Shown piece by piece: positions 43,257-53,500 of a stretch of 64,000 bases of DNA. The stretch is taken from NCBI RefSeq assembly GCF_025465275.1, contig NZ_JAODNK010000034.1, forward strand, positions 49,067-113,066, given 5' to 3'. This DNA is from Nocardia sp. GTDB taxonomy: Bacteria > Actinomycetota > Actinomycetes > Mycobacteriales > Mycobacteriaceae. How positions within the stretch are numbered: position 1 is the first letter of the stretch; every line of letters starts with the position of its first letter. Both the position numbers and the translations under genes were made by a program. The notes under the pieces were generated by a model. That model worked only from the letters and a program-made list of their open reading frames with translations. It did no database searches and was not told the origin of the DNA.

Positions 43257-44299
43257 CGATCACCACCCGGGACCAGCGTCGCTCCGGGCCCCAGATGCGC
43301 GGTCCGAGTATCGACGAAGTCGCCGACCGCGCGCAGGGCAGCGGCCACCCGTTCCTCGTCGGCGCGGGCGCACAGGACGGTCACATTCGGTCCGGCATCG
43401 ATGGTGGCGTACGCGGCGATGCCCTCGGCCCGGAGTGCCAGCACCGCATCCAAGATCGCCATCGACTGCGGCGACAGGTACCGGATCGGCGGCCTGGCCA
43501 TGAGCATGCTCGCGTGCATCCCCAGGGCATTGCGCTCGGCGATCTCACCGACCGCCGGAAGATCCTGTCGCGCAATCGCTTTGCGCATCTCGTCCAGGGC
43601 GAGCGCCGAATCTCCCGCCCAGGGCAGGTAGAACGGGGAGGTCGCGCAGGTGCGGCGCATGGCCTCCCGGCTCGACACCGCCTTCTCCTGGTTATCGGTC
43701 ACGGCGACGATCAGCGCCGGGTCGAGCGCCTCGCCGCCGATCGGTTCGGCGTACGAGCTCAGATCGCCCGCCTCGCCCTCACCCTCCCCCGCATGCCAGA
43801 GGACGAAGCCCCCGAAAACGGATCTGGAGGCCGAACCGGAACCTCGCCGGGCCAGTCGCGACAATGCGCGAGCATCGGCCCCGAGCCCGTAGGCGCCTGC
43901 CGCCGCGATGGCCAGTGCGGCGAAACCGCTCGCCGAGGAGGCCAGACCCGCACCTGTCGGCCCGGTATTGACGGAGACGACCAGGGCGTGTTCGCTCCGG
44001 CCGGCCTGTGCGCGAACCAGATCCAGGAATCGCTCGACTCTGGTGTGCGCGTCACCGGTCGCGATGCGGCCGTTGAGCTCGACCACATCGGCCGGTCCGT
44101 CGATCAATCGCACGGTGGTCGTGGTCGGATAGATGTCCAGCGTCATCGACAGGCTTCCCGTGACGGGAAGGGCGAGCGATTCATCACGCTTGCCCCAGTA
44201 CTTCACCAGGGCGATATTCGGATGGGCGACCGCGACCGCCTCGCTGCCGAGGCCGACGAGCCGGTCGAGATCTTGATCTACTGCCGATGTGAATGTCAT
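43253..44299 (-). CDS. mvaD: Diphosphomevalonate decarboxylase
   Basis: 348 residues from ATG 44299. AVAHPNIALVKYWGKRDESLALPVTGSLSMTLD is the defining N-terminal block, with the catalytic Asp region; GLASSASGFAALAIAAAGAYG is the phosphate loop, and YATIDAGPNVTVLCA is the substrate-binding end. It converts diphosphomevalonate to IPP with ATP. Overlaps its neighbours by four bases at each end. Confidence 0.92.
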   Translation of the reverse strand: MTFTSAVDQDLDRLVGLGSEAVAVAHPNIALVKYWGKRDESLALPVTGSLSMTLDIYPTTTTVRLIDGPADVVELNGRIATGDAHTRVERFLDLVRAQAGRSEHALVVSVNTGPTGAGLASSASGFAALAIAAAGAYGLGADARALSRLARRGSGSASRSVFGGFVLWHAGEGEGEAGDLSSYAEPIGGEALDPALIVAVTDNQEKAVSSREAMRRTCATSPFYLPWAGDSALALDEMRKAIARQDLPAVGEIAERNALGMHASMLMARPPIRYLSPQSMAILDAVLALRAEGIAAYATIDAGPNVTVLCARADEERVAAALRAVGDFVDTRTAHLGPGATLVPGGDR

Positions 44300-45351
44300 T
44301 GGCGTGTACCGCTTTCCGGTCTCGTATGGGAAGAGAAAGGGGTCTGGCCGGCATTGATCGGAACGATCCAGGTCTGCACGGCACCCGCCCGGCGCAGTGC
44401 CGCACTGACATCCGCAGCGGGGCTGCCCATTTCGGTGAGCGCGAGGACGCATCCGCCCAGGCCCGCGCCGGTGAGTTTCGCGCCGTACGCTCCGGCGCCC
44501 AGTGCCGCGGAGACGAGGGTGTCGATTTCCGGAGTGCTGACGCCGAGTTCGATGAGCAGGCCCTGGAACTCGAGCAGCGTGGTGCCCAGAGACTGGACAG
44601 ACCCGGCCGCCAGATCATCGGCCGCGGACCCGACCAGCTCCCCTGCTCGATCGAGAATCCGCCCCGCAGCGTGGGGATTTCGCTCCAGCGTGCGGCGCAC
44701 CGCGGCCACCGCATGCTGTGTGGCGCCGGGCATTCCGGTGTCGGCGAGCACCAGGGCCGCGTCCAGGCCGATATTCATCCGGCGGGCCGCACCCTGATGG
44801 AACCAGATCGGCCCGGAGGCCAGCACGGCTCTGGCATCCACACCGCTGGCGCGGCCGTGCGCGACCTGTTCACCGCATTGCACCAGCTCGTAGAGAACGT
44901 CGGCGTCGATGCTGCGGCCGTAGAGATCGGCGACCGCGCGGATCGCGGCACCCGCGCACGCGGCGCTGGATCCCAGACCGCGCGCGGGTGGGATATCGCC
45001 GCAATCGAGAACGACCTCGACAATCTCCTCGGCGAGCCCCCAGCGCCGCAGCGCCTCGTCGACCGCGACATGGGGCCCTGACATCTCGGTCCCCGAGATG
45101 AGCGTATTCCCTGCGGTAAAACGCAGTCCCGCAGCCGAATTGCCGGTGTACGACACCGGAACCGGCCGCCCGCGCTGGGCGACGGCGCTCACCGACAGGG
45201 CGGGGACGGGGAACGCGATGGCGGGTGTGCCGTGCACGACACTGTGTTCGCCCAGCAAGATGGCCTTGCTGTGGGCGCGTCCGGTTCCGCGGACACCGCC
45301 CGTCCGGGCGACGGTGCGTGTGCCGCGCTCGCGAACTCGATGAGTGTTCAC
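44296..45351 (-). CDS. mvaK1: Mevalonate kinase
   Basis: 351 residues from GTG 45351, with AGAGGAATCGAC upstream. GRAHSKAILLGEHSVVHGTPAIAFPVP is GHMP motif 1, IPPARGLGSSAACAGAAIRAVADLYG motif 2 and KLTGAGLGGCVLAL motif 3. It makes mevalonate-5-phosphate. Gene order from here to mvaS (mvaK1-mvaD-mvaK2-fni-mvaA-mvaS) is the same as in the Streptomyces sp. CL190 cluster, which is known to feed terpenoid biosynthesis. Confidence 0.92.
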   Translation of the reverse strand: MNTHRVRERGTRTVARTGGVRGTGRAHSKAILLGEHSVVHGTPAIAFPVPALSVSAVAQRGRPVPVSYTGNSAAGLRFTAGNTLISGTEMSGPHVAVDEALRRWGLAEEIVEVVLDCGDIPPARGLGSSAACAGAAIRAVADLYGRSIDADVLYELVQCGEQVAHGRASGVDARAVLASGPIWFHQGAARRMNIGLDAALVLADTGMPGATQHAVAAVRRTLERNPHAAGRILDRAGELVGSAADDLAAGSVQSLGTTLLEFQGLLIELGVSTPEIDTLVSAALGAGAYGAKLTGAGLGGCVLALTEMGSPAADVSAALRRAGAVQTWIVPINAGQTPFSSHTRPESGTRQ

Positions 45352-45421
45352 GTCGATTCCTCTTCTAACTCGGACACGGTCCGCCTGACCTGCTACGGGA
45401 AAGTGCCTGGTAGCCAGGCTC

Positions 45422-46231
45422 TTACGACCGGCTGCGAAGGCGAGCTCGCGCGGAAGGGCTGAGCAGTGCCGGGAAGAAGGCGGGCACCTCGGCGGCGTAG
45501 GCGCGGTAGGCCGCACCGAAGCGTGCGATGAGGTCGCGCTCCTCCAGGAAAGTGCCGAGCAGGATGTAGCCGGTCAACCCGAGCGCCCAGACCAGATGTC
45601 CGACCGTGAACGCGCTGGCGAACCAGAAGGAGATCAGCAGGCCGGTCATCAGCGGATGCCGCACCAGGCGGTACGGCCCCTGCACCTGCAGCTGGTCGAC
45701 GGTCGCATCGGGTACCCGAGTCACGTACTGGCGGTAGGCCTGGCTGATGCCGAGCAGGTAGAAATGGTTCAGCAGGATGGTGGCCGCGTAGACCAGCACG
45801 AAGCCGAGCCAGAACCCGGCGTCCAAAACCGTTGCGGCCCAGCCGTGCGCCGACCAGATCTGCTGCGGCACCGGCTGCCAGCACAGGAAGATCAGCCACA
45901 TCACCGAACAGACCATGGCGATGTACACGGTGCGTTCGAGGGCTTCGGGCACCCACCGGGTGATGAACGCCTTGAATGACGGCCGGGCCATGCCCGAGTG
46001 CTGCAGGCCGAACAGCGCCAGCAGCAGCACGTCGATGACGATCGACGGCAGGGTCGCCAGATGCGGCCCCTTGTCGACCGTCTTCGGCAGCCACCAGCCG
46101 CCGGCGAACAGCAGCATCACCGGCACCGTGATTCCGGCGAAACCGTATGCGGCGAAAGCGATCAGGAACGGGACGAGCCGAGCACGACTCGTCAGCACGC
46201 CCCGCGCCTGGTCCTGGGTGATCAGATCCAT
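45422..46231 (-). CDS. NnrU/ICMT-like integral-membrane methyltransferase
   Basis: 269 residues from ATG 46231 with five or six membrane helices. LFGLQHSGMARPSFKAFITRWVPEALERTVYIAM resembles the NnrU/MddA-type membrane proteins, and the C-terminal GPYRLVRHPLMTGLLISFW with EERDLIARFGAAYRAYAAEVPAFFP is the SAM-binding motif of the isoprenylcysteine-carboxyl-methyltransferase/PEMT family. It could methylate an isoprenoid carboxylate or thiol; substrate is inferred from context only. It overlaps the desaturase stop by 10 bases. A 70-base gap separates it from mvaK1. Confidence 0.8.
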   Translation of the reverse strand: MDLITQDQARGVLTSRARLVPFLIAFAAYGFAGITVPVMLLFAGGWWLPKTVDKGPHLATLPSIVIDVLLLALFGLQHSGMARPSFKAFITRWVPEALERTVYIAMVCSVMWLIFLCWQPVPQQIWSAHGWAATVLDAGFWLGFVLVYAATILLNHFYLLGISQAYRQYVTRVPDATVDQLQVQGPYRLVRHPLMTGLLISFWFASAFTVGHLVWALGLTGYILLGTFLEERDLIARFGAAYRAYAAEVPAFFPALLSPSARARLRSRS

Positions 46232-47238
46232 GCGAACCACGGCAGGAATCGGTTGCGCACGGTGCCCGCCTCGAGCCGGTTCTCCAGCCGCACCTTCCAC
46301 TTCTGGCCGTAGCGCTCGTTGAGGAAGCCGCCGGGAACCGCCAGTCGCCATCCGGACTGGGCCACCATCCAGTAGGGGACGATGACGCCGGGATCGACCT
46401 TGCGCATGTAATCGAGCTTGTCCGGGATCTGGCTCCAGTGGATGCCCGGATAGCGGTGGTGCACGCTGTGGTAGCCCTGGTTGAAGATCAGCAGGTTGAG
46501 AATGTTGCCCGCATTGTTCAGCGAGGTGCTGGGGTCGTCCTCGTATTCGCGTGCGGGGGCATGGCTGAGCCAGGCGAAGTAGCCGGCGTTCACCTGGGTG
46601 ATGAGGAACGGGGCCCAGTAGAAGAGCACGAACCGCTCGAGACCGACGAAGTACCAGGTGGCCCCGATCACCGCGAAGTACAGCGTGAGATCGAAGATGA
46701 ACTGGTGACGCGTCTTCCGGCGGCGGGGCGTGGGATCAGCGGCGAAGATCGTTCGCATCGTGTGGTATTTGACGATGGCGCCGTATTTGACCCAGTACCA
46801 CACCGCGGACAGTCCACGCTCGTATCCGACGGTGGTGGTGACATCGCCGGGACCGTCGTTGAAGCGGTGGTGGTTGAGGACGTGCACCTCGCGCATCTCC
46901 GCCGCCGTCAGATTGCCGGGCAGTGAGCACAGTATGTCGACCGCCCGGTTCGGGCGCTGCGAGACGAACAGCGGCCGATGGGTGTGCATATGCATCACAC
47001 CGATGGTGAGTGAGAGGTTCAGCAGCGAGAGCAGCAGGATCAGCGGCACCGCCAGGTACCAGTGCGTGGCGGCCGGAACGAAGAAGCCGACGGACAGGAA
47101 TCCGAGCCACAGCGCGATATGCAGCAGCGGGCCGACGTTCGACGGGTATTCGAGCTTCAGCACCCGCTTACTGAAAGGCACTGGGCCGGAGGCGGTTACG
47201 GGCGTTCCGGTACGAGAGGGAGGGGTTGCGGTGCTCAT
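46222..47238 (-). CDS. Membrane fatty-acid-desaturase-fold hydroxylase/desaturase
   Basis: 338 residues from ATG 47238, with AAGGAGCTCTGCA upstream. Histidine boxes are HMHTH, HVLNHHRF and HSVHHRYPG, the eight-His di-iron set of membrane desaturases and carotenoid ketolases/hydroxylases. Four to six hydrophobic helices surround them. Within a prenyl/condensing-enzyme operon it more likely hydroxylates or desaturates an isoprenoid than a fatty acid; that is inference. It is clearly different from the QIEHH desaturase at 32960-34033. Confidence 0.82.
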   Translation of the reverse strand: MSTATPPSRTGTPVTASGPVPFSKRVLKLEYPSNVGPLLHIALWLGFLSVGFFVPAATHWYLAVPLILLLSLLNLSLTIGVMHMHTHRPLFVSQRPNRAVDILCSLPGNLTAAEMREVHVLNHHRFNDGPGDVTTTVGYERGLSAVWYWVKYGAIVKYHTMRTIFAADPTPRRRKTRHQFIFDLTLYFAVIGATWYFVGLERFVLFYWAPFLITQVNAGYFAWLSHAPAREYEDDPSTSLNNAGNILNLLIFNQGYHSVHHRYPGIHWSQIPDKLDYMRKVDPGVIVPYWMVAQSGWRLAVPGGFLNERYGQKWKVRLENRLEAGTVRNRFLPWFAWI

Positions 47239-47296
47239 TGCAGAGCTCCTTGCGTAGTGGTGTCGAGGGCGACGGGTCGAAGTGTCGTGACGGTTC

Positions 47297-48562
47297 TCAA
47301 GGTCGGGCTCCTTGGGTCGAGGTGTCGAGAGCGGCGAGCTGGAGGGTCTTGGCGAGCGCGTACATCGCGTCGGGCTGATGAGCCGGCAACCGTTCCAGCG
47401 CACCGAAAGCCAGGTGATCGGCGATCATCATGGCGCGCACCTCGGGGTCCGGGAGTTTGCCGGTGAGCGGTTCGTCGGGCAGGCTCCGCACGAGGGCGAA
47501 AGTGGTGTCGACGATCAACGGCACCATCGAGGAGGGCATCGTCCGCGGATCACCGGAACTCAGTACCTCCGTTGCCGGGCCCGCCCCGGCGGTCAGGTCC
47601 GGTGCGGTGTCGAGCACCTTCTGGATCGCCACGTCGGCAGCGCGCCGTACCCGCTCGAGCATGGTGGTCCAGTACGTGGCGGAGAAGGTCGCCAACGCCG
47701 CCGCACCGACCGGCCGCCGGTAGGGCGCGGGGGCGCCGACCGCGCCGCAGAGGAAACCGGCCGTCGTGATGGTCATGTAGGCCATGGCCGCCCGCGCGCC
47801 CCGGTTCTTGGTGTTCGGGCCCATTCGGGCCAGTAGGGCGACACCGCCCAGCGCCGGTGTGAGCAGCCGCAGCATGACCGTTCGGGTCAGTTCCCCGCGG
47901 TCGGCGACACCGTAGAGCGTCAGTTCGCCGTCACGCAGGTCGTTGGCCGATTGCGCGACAACACCGACGCAGGCGGTCAGTTCGCGCAGATCCGCGTCGG
48001 TGAAGGCGTCGTCGGCGACCAGCGAACACGCGTAGTACGTCACCCGCCCGAGCACGCCCTCGCCATAGGCGACCCGGGGCAGCGGTGCATCGATATTGCG
48101 GGCCATGACGCCGCCGATGTCGACCAGCATCCGGCCGACCCGCTCACGCCCTGCGCTCGGCAGCGCCGTCAGCAACGCCCGGACATCGCGAATACGTTCG
48201 GCCAGCACCAGATCGACGGCTTCGCTGTCGCGGGCGGCGACCGCGGGCAATGGCGGCGGCGGGGTGTCGCCGGCGCCGCACAGATACTCTGCGGCGGTCA
48301 GCACTGCGCTGCTCGCCACCGTGTCGTCGGTGAGGTCTTCGTAGGCGTCGAGCACCCGGCAGGCCAGCAGGGCGGCAGTGGCCTCGGCCCGCAGGGCCGG
48401 GGCCAGGAAACCGACTGCGATGCCGAGGTTTCGGCCAGCGGGGATCAGCGCCAGCCTGGCCAGTTCGTCCGGTGACGGGGCGGCCCGCAGCGCCGTGATA
48501 TCCGGTGCGCGGCGCAGGTGCCGGAGGCCATAGGCCAGGGTGCCGAGTCTGGTTCCGCTCAT
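47297..48562 (-). CDS. Squalene/phytoene-synthase-like prenyl-condensing enzyme
   Basis: 421 residues, ATG 48562 overlapping the prenyl synthase stop (ATGA). The segment RNLGIAVGFLAPALRAEATAALLACRVLDAYEDLTDD aligns with the first substrate region of squalene/phytoene synthases (xNF-x-VA-x-LLP-x2-LR...R-x-VDD-x2-D), with the Asp-rich motif changed to DAYED (72-76). The second motif is AQSANDLRDGE (203-213), where the family has N-x2-RD-x2-ED. It would join two prenyl diphosphates head to head, or act as an unusual terpene synthase. The family call is good; the reaction is not known. Confidence 0.7.
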   Translation of the reverse strand: MSGTRLGTLAYGLRHLRRAPDITALRAAPSPDELARLALIPAGRNLGIAVGFLAPALRAEATAALLACRVLDAYEDLTDDTVASSAVLTAAEYLCGAGDTPPPPLPAVAARDSEAVDLVLAERIRDVRALLTALPSAGRERVGRMLVDIGGVMARNIDAPLPRVAYGEGVLGRVTYYACSLVADDAFTDADLRELTACVGVVAQSANDLRDGELTLYGVADRGELTRTVMLRLLTPALGGVALLARMGPNTKNRGARAAMAYMTITTAGFLCGAVGAPAPYRRPVGAAALATFSATYWTTMLERVRRAADVAIQKVLDTAPDLTAGAGPATEVLSSGDPRTMPSSMVPLIVDTTFALVRSLPDEPLTGKLPDPEVRAMMIADHLAFGALERLPAHQPDAMYALAKTLQLAALDTSTQGARP

Positions 48563-49602
48563 CGGGAGATCACCTGCTGCAGGAGTTCGCGCAGGTCGGC
48601 ACGCGCGGGACAGGAGGGGAACACATCCAGCGCCTGGCCGGCCGCCACGGTGGCCTGTACGGCGACCGCGCGGGCGGCCTGGGTAGCGCCGCTGTCGATC
48701 AGATCGTTTTGCAGCGTGACGCTGGAAGTCTTGTCGGAGAGCCACATTTCGCGAGCGCCGGGCCGGGTCGCCAGCCATTCGATCACCGGCCAGGTCGGCA
48801 CCCGGCGGTCGAGATCGCCGCCGGCATCCTTGCCCAGTGAGGGGCCGCCCTCGATGTCGCGCACATCGTCCATGATTTGGAAGGCGAGGGCGAGCTGGTC
48901 GGCGTACTCCATCAGAGCGTTCAGCCGATCGACGTCGACGCCGCCCGCTGTGCCGCCGTAGGAGCAGGACAGCCGAAACAGCGTGCCGGTCTTCGCGCCG
49001 GCCACGAGTTCGTAGTGGCGACGCAGCGCCATGTCGTCGACCGAGGGTGGCAGGGTCTCGATGAGCTGGCCGAAGGACAGGTCGGAGAGCCGGTCGATAT
49101 AGGTGACGCCGGGGGCCTCACCGACCCGCTCGAACACCACCGGATTGTCGGCCAGCACCCGTGCGACGACCTGTAAAGCTATGCCCGCCAAGTGGAATCC
49201 GGCGCGGGCGGCGGTGCGGACGCCGAACGCCGCCGGCACCGACGGGGCATCGCGCCGCAGCAGCGAACCGTCACAGATGTCGTCGTGCACCAGCGAGGAC
49301 TCGTGGAACATCTCCATCGCACAGGCCAGGTCGACGGCGTCATCCAGTGGCGCGGCGACGGCGCCGGGCAGCAGGCCGGCGCAGGCAAGCACCAGCCGGG
49401 CGCGGACGCGCTTGCCCGGGGCGGCGAGGACATGGCGGTATATGGAGTCGAATTCCTCACCCGTGTAGAGGATTTCGCGTAATCGATCGGTGACCAAAGG
49501 TAGTTGGTCGACGGGCGAGGCAGCGGGGTATTCCGGGAATTCCGGGCGCACAGCCAGGCCAACACTCTGACGATGTACGGACGTTAGCGCGGGGTTGTCC
49601 AT
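48559..49602 (-). CDS. Trans-polyprenyl diphosphate synthase (GGPP-type or longer)
   Basis: 347 residues with AAAGGAGTTCAACGC before ATG 49602. The first Asp-rich motif is VHDDICDGSLLRR (DDxxD at 107-111) and the second QIMDDVRD (245-249); PGKRVRARL and GAKTGTLFRLSC are also typical. Residues -4 and -5 before the first DDxxD are both Ser, small side chains that usually permit chains of C20 or longer. It elongates the IPP/DMAPP made by the operon. First gene of the isoprenoid run. Confidence 0.88.
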   Translation of the reverse strand: MDNPALTSVHRQSVGLAVRPEFPEYPAASPVDQLPLVTDRLREILYTGEEFDSIYRHVLAAPGKRVRARLVLACAGLLPGAVAAPLDDAVDLACAMEMFHESSLVHDDICDGSLLRRDAPSVPAAFGVRTAARAGFHLAGIALQVVARVLADNPVVFERVGEAPGVTYIDRLSDLSFGQLIETLPPSVDDMALRRHYELVAGAKTGTLFRLSCSYGGTAGGVDVDRLNALMEYADQLALAFQIMDDVRDIEGGPSLGKDAGGDLDRRVPTWPVIEWLATRPGAREMWLSDKTSSVTLQNDLIDSGATQAARAVAVQATVAAGQALDVFPSCPARADLRELLQQVISR

Positions 49603-50534
49603 GCGTTGAACTCCTTTGGCGTGGTCACGGTGGACGGGTCAGGGGTGCAGCAGGCAACCCACCTGCCCGTCAGGGCTGGGTTGTTTTGGAGGTAGCTGCA
49701 CAGAAGGCCGACGGCTGTGTCGGCGCCGCGAGGCCGATCCGGGTCAGCCCGGCGGCCCTTGCCCCGGTCGTGCCGGAGGCGCGGTCAGCGTACGCAATAG
49801 CGGATAAGCGCCGAAGAATCAGTGCGCGACGTTGAGATGAATACTCCGCCAACCGATGTCGTCATCAGTGACGCCACAGTCGGTGGTCGTTCGGCTTGCT
49901 GGATGATCAATCCATCCTTCAATAGTGCTATGGGACTGCATAACTCGAACGGTTCGGCGGATCCACTCGAAATCAACGGCGGGCAAATGGATTCAACCAC
50001 TACCGCAGCTGCGTTGACGCCATCGCCCGAGAGCCGAGTCGCCCATACGTGCCGGTTATTCCAATGCCATTGTCTCCCAAGGATCTTTTACAGGTACCGA
50101 CGAGTAACAAGTACCGAGAACGCTACATCTGGACCGCACAACCATGCCTCGCGAAGTGATCAGCGCCACTCTCACTCGAGGATAGCCCATCCAATGCTGA
50201 ATCGACCCCGGATGGCGGCGACCAGCATCGCGAACCGGTTGCCGACGGAGATTTCGGCGATTGCGAAACATGTTTAATTCAAACATGTTTCGGCCATCGC
50301 AGCACTCATCCGAGTCGGCCGCGAAGCCTCGATCCGAGCGCCGATGTCACACTCGAGTCCGCGCCCGAGCGGGGAGCATCCTTCGCCGAGCGGCAAGCCG
50401 GACTTGGTGCTAGCGTTCTCAAGATCCCACTCGCCGAACCCTTTTGGACAATTCAACGCGAGCGTTCTTCGTCTCGGACTTCCTGCCGACTATGCCTATG
50501 ATCCTCGCAACGATGCGAAGATAGGGGCTTCTGG
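49603..50534. other. Long intergenic region between the isoprenoid operon and mmpL
   Basis: 932 bases without a convincing gene, lower in GC than its flanks in the 49.8-50.3 kb part. Open frames here lack coding character. It must contain the promoters for the divergent prenyl synthase and MmpL genes, and it holds the twin AAACATGTTT palindromes (50264-50292). A short stretch near 50170-50262 has GC-rich third positions on the minus strand but no start codon and may be a gene relic. Confidence 0.6.
50264..50292. promoter_or_regulatory. Twin AAACATGTTT palindromes
   Basis: AAACATGTTT (a 10-bp perfect palindrome) occurs at 50266-50275 and 50281-50290, 15 bp apart, and together with the flanking CG bases makes a 12-bp-arm inverted repeat around AATTC. 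This looks like a double operator for a TetR-type dimer. It lies 243 bases before the mmpL start and about 660 before the prenyl synthase start. No regulator gene is adjacent. Confidence 0.55.
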
Positions 50535-53500
50535 ATGCAGGCCAACCGACTCGACCAACTCGGTGCGCTGATAATGCGATTCCGCTACGTGGTGGTAGCG
50601 ATCTGGCTGCTGGCGGCCGGGATTCTGAATCTTGCTGTACCGCAGCTGGAATCGACGGTTTTCGACAATTCCACGCCGATGATTCCGCAGGACACGCCTG
50701 CCTCCCGAATGCTGATCGAGATGGGTAAGCAGTTCGGGGAATCGAGCAGTTCCGGGATTGCCTATCTGATGCTGACCGGCTCCGAGCCGCTCGATGCGGC
50801 CGACCGCGCCTACTGCGACAAGATTGTGGCCGCGCTGACCGCCGATCGCGCCCACGTCGACTCCGTCATGGATCTGTGGGCCTCCCCCGCCACTGCCGGA
50901 TCGGTCGTCAGCGCCGATAAGAAGTCCGTGTACACACAGATCCGTCTGGTCGGCGACACCGGAACCACCCAGGCCACCCGCTCGGTCGCCGCGGTGCGCG
51001 CCGCGGTGGCGGCCATCCCCCGGCCGCCTGGTCTTTCCGCCGACATCACCGGGCCCGCACCCACATTCGCCGACGAACTCAACGGCATCCACCACGCACT
51101 GGCCATCATCACCCTGATGACCGTCGTCCTCATCTCGTTGCTGCTGATGGCAACCTACCGGTCGTTGTCCACGGTCTTCGTCGCGCTGCTCACCATCGGG
51201 CTGTCGCTGGCGACCGCGCGGCCGGTGGTGTCCCTGTTCGGCGCCCACGGCCTGCCGACATCCATCTTCTCGGTCGCGCTGCTGTCGGCGATGATCCTCG
51301 GCGCGAGTACCGACTACGCGATCTTCCTGATCAGCCGCTATCACGAGGGGCGGCGCGGGGCGCTGTCCCCGCACGAGGCGTATCGGGTCGCGTACCGCCG
51401 AATCACGCCGATCATCCTCGCCTCCGGCCTGATCGTTGTGCTGACCTGTGCGACAATGACTTTCACCCGAATCGGGGTATTCCGCACCATCGGTATCCCG
51501 TGCGCGATCGGCGTGCTGATCACGGTGGCCGCGGCGATCACTCTCACGCCGGCGCTATTGATGATCGCCGCCGATCGGGGTCTCGCCGAACCTGCCGTGC
51601 GCCCGACCGGGAGCTACTGGCAGCGGCTGGCCGCTGTGATCACCGGCCACCCCGTCCGCATGCTGGCCGCCTCGCTGGCCGTGACGGCCGCCCTCGCCGC
51701 GGTGCTGCCCACGCTGGTGATCAGTTACGACGAGCGTACGACCCAGCCGTCCGACACTCCCAGCAACCGCGGATATGCCGCAGCCGCAGCGCATTTCCCC
51801 GCCAATGAATTGCTGCCGATCTATGTGCTGATCCGGTCCGATCACGATATGCGCACCGCCCGCGACTACGCCGCGATCGAAACGGTCGCCACCGAGATCA
51901 CCCGGCTGCCCGGAGTGGCCTCGGTCCGGTCGATCTCCCGGCCACTGGGAGTCCCCATCCCCGAGGCCGCGGTCGACAAGCAGATCGGCATGGTGAGCGA
52001 CCAGCTCGGCGCGGCCGCCACGCAGCTCTCGGCGGCGCGGCCCGATGTGCAACGATTGTCCAGCGGTGTGGCGCAACTGAACGACGGGGCCCAGGCACTG
52101 GCCGCCGGAATGGACGGTCTCGCAGTCGGTTCCGCGCAGGCCGGTCAGGGCGCGGCACAGCTCGTCGACGGCTCACATACGCTCGCCAATGGCATCGACC
52201 AGTTGGCCACCGGCGCAGCGCAACTCGATTCCGGGGCAGCACGCCTGCAGACGGGCACCACCGAACTCGCCAACCGGGTGGACCTCGCACTGGCCCCGGC
52301 GCAGGGCCCGCTGTCCGCCATCGACGGTTTGCGCGCCCTCGTGTCGGCCGACCCGCAATGCGCGACCACGCCGATGTGCGCCACCGCTCAGGCCGCGCTG
52401 ACGGCGTTCGACAGCAGCTCGGTCGGCACGGCGGCCGGCGAGCTTGCCGGTCTCCGCGCCGGCGTGCACGCGCTCGCGGACGGCCAGACGCAGTTGGCGA
52501 CGGGTATCACCCAGCTCATGACGGGTCTGCGCACGGCGCAGGCGGGTTCGACCTCACTGGTGGACGGTCAGACGCGGCTGCAGCAGGGAATCGGCGCGCT
52601 CGGCTCCGGCATTGGACAGGCGAAGACCGGCGCCGACGGACTGGCCGCCGGCACCGGTCAGGTGCACGACGGAGTCACGCAGGTGGCGCAGGTGTACGAC
52701 CAGCTGCCGGCGGGGCTCGATCAGGCTGTCGGCTACCTGAAGGGATTGGCGCAGAATCCGACCATCGCGCCGGCGGCGGGCGGATTCAATCTCCCCGAAC
52801 TCGCGCTGACGAACAAGGATCTGGCCACCGCCGCCCGGATCTATCTGTCTCCGGACGGGCATGCCGCACGAATGATGGTGTTCGGCACCGCGAATGCGTT
52901 CAGTGCCCGGGACATGGCGCTGACACAGCAGGTGGCCGATGCCGCGCGGGCGGCGTCCGGCCGTACTTCGCTGGCCGGCGCCACCTTCGACATCGGCGGT
53001 ATGACGCAGGCCTATGTCGACCTGCGGGGGATGGCTTTCCGGGACCTGGCGACCATTATCGCGGCGGCGTCCATACTGATTCTGCTGGTGCTGGCGGTGA
53101 CGCTGCGCAGCCTGATCGCGCCGCTGTACGTTTTCGGCACGGTGCTGCTGTCGTATCTCGCCGCGCTCGGGCTCAGTGTGCTGCTGTGGCAACACCTTCT
53201 GGGCAAGCCGCTGCACTGGGCGGTTCCGTCCATGGCATTCATCGCATTGACCGCCGTCGGCGCCGACTACAACCTGCTACTGATGTCGCGGGTGCGCGAT
53301 GAGTTCCGTGCCGCGCCCGATGCGGGCCTGCGAGCCGCCGTCGCCCGGGCCGTCACCCGTACGGGCGGCGTAATCACGACGGCGGGAATCGTTTTCGCGA
53401 TCACCATGTTCGCGCTGATGTTCTCCGACATCACCAATATCGCGCAGATCGGCTTCACCATCGCGGTCGGGCTGCTGCTGGACACGCTGGTGGTGCGAAC

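Noticed and set aside
49822..50277. 151-codon plus-strand frame in the gap before mmpL
   Set aside because: Ser/Arg/His-rich translation, no ribosome site and no GC bias at third codon positions.
50344..50571. 75-codon frame running into mmpL
   Set aside because: Ser/Pro-rich, overlaps the true mmpL start and has no upstream signal.
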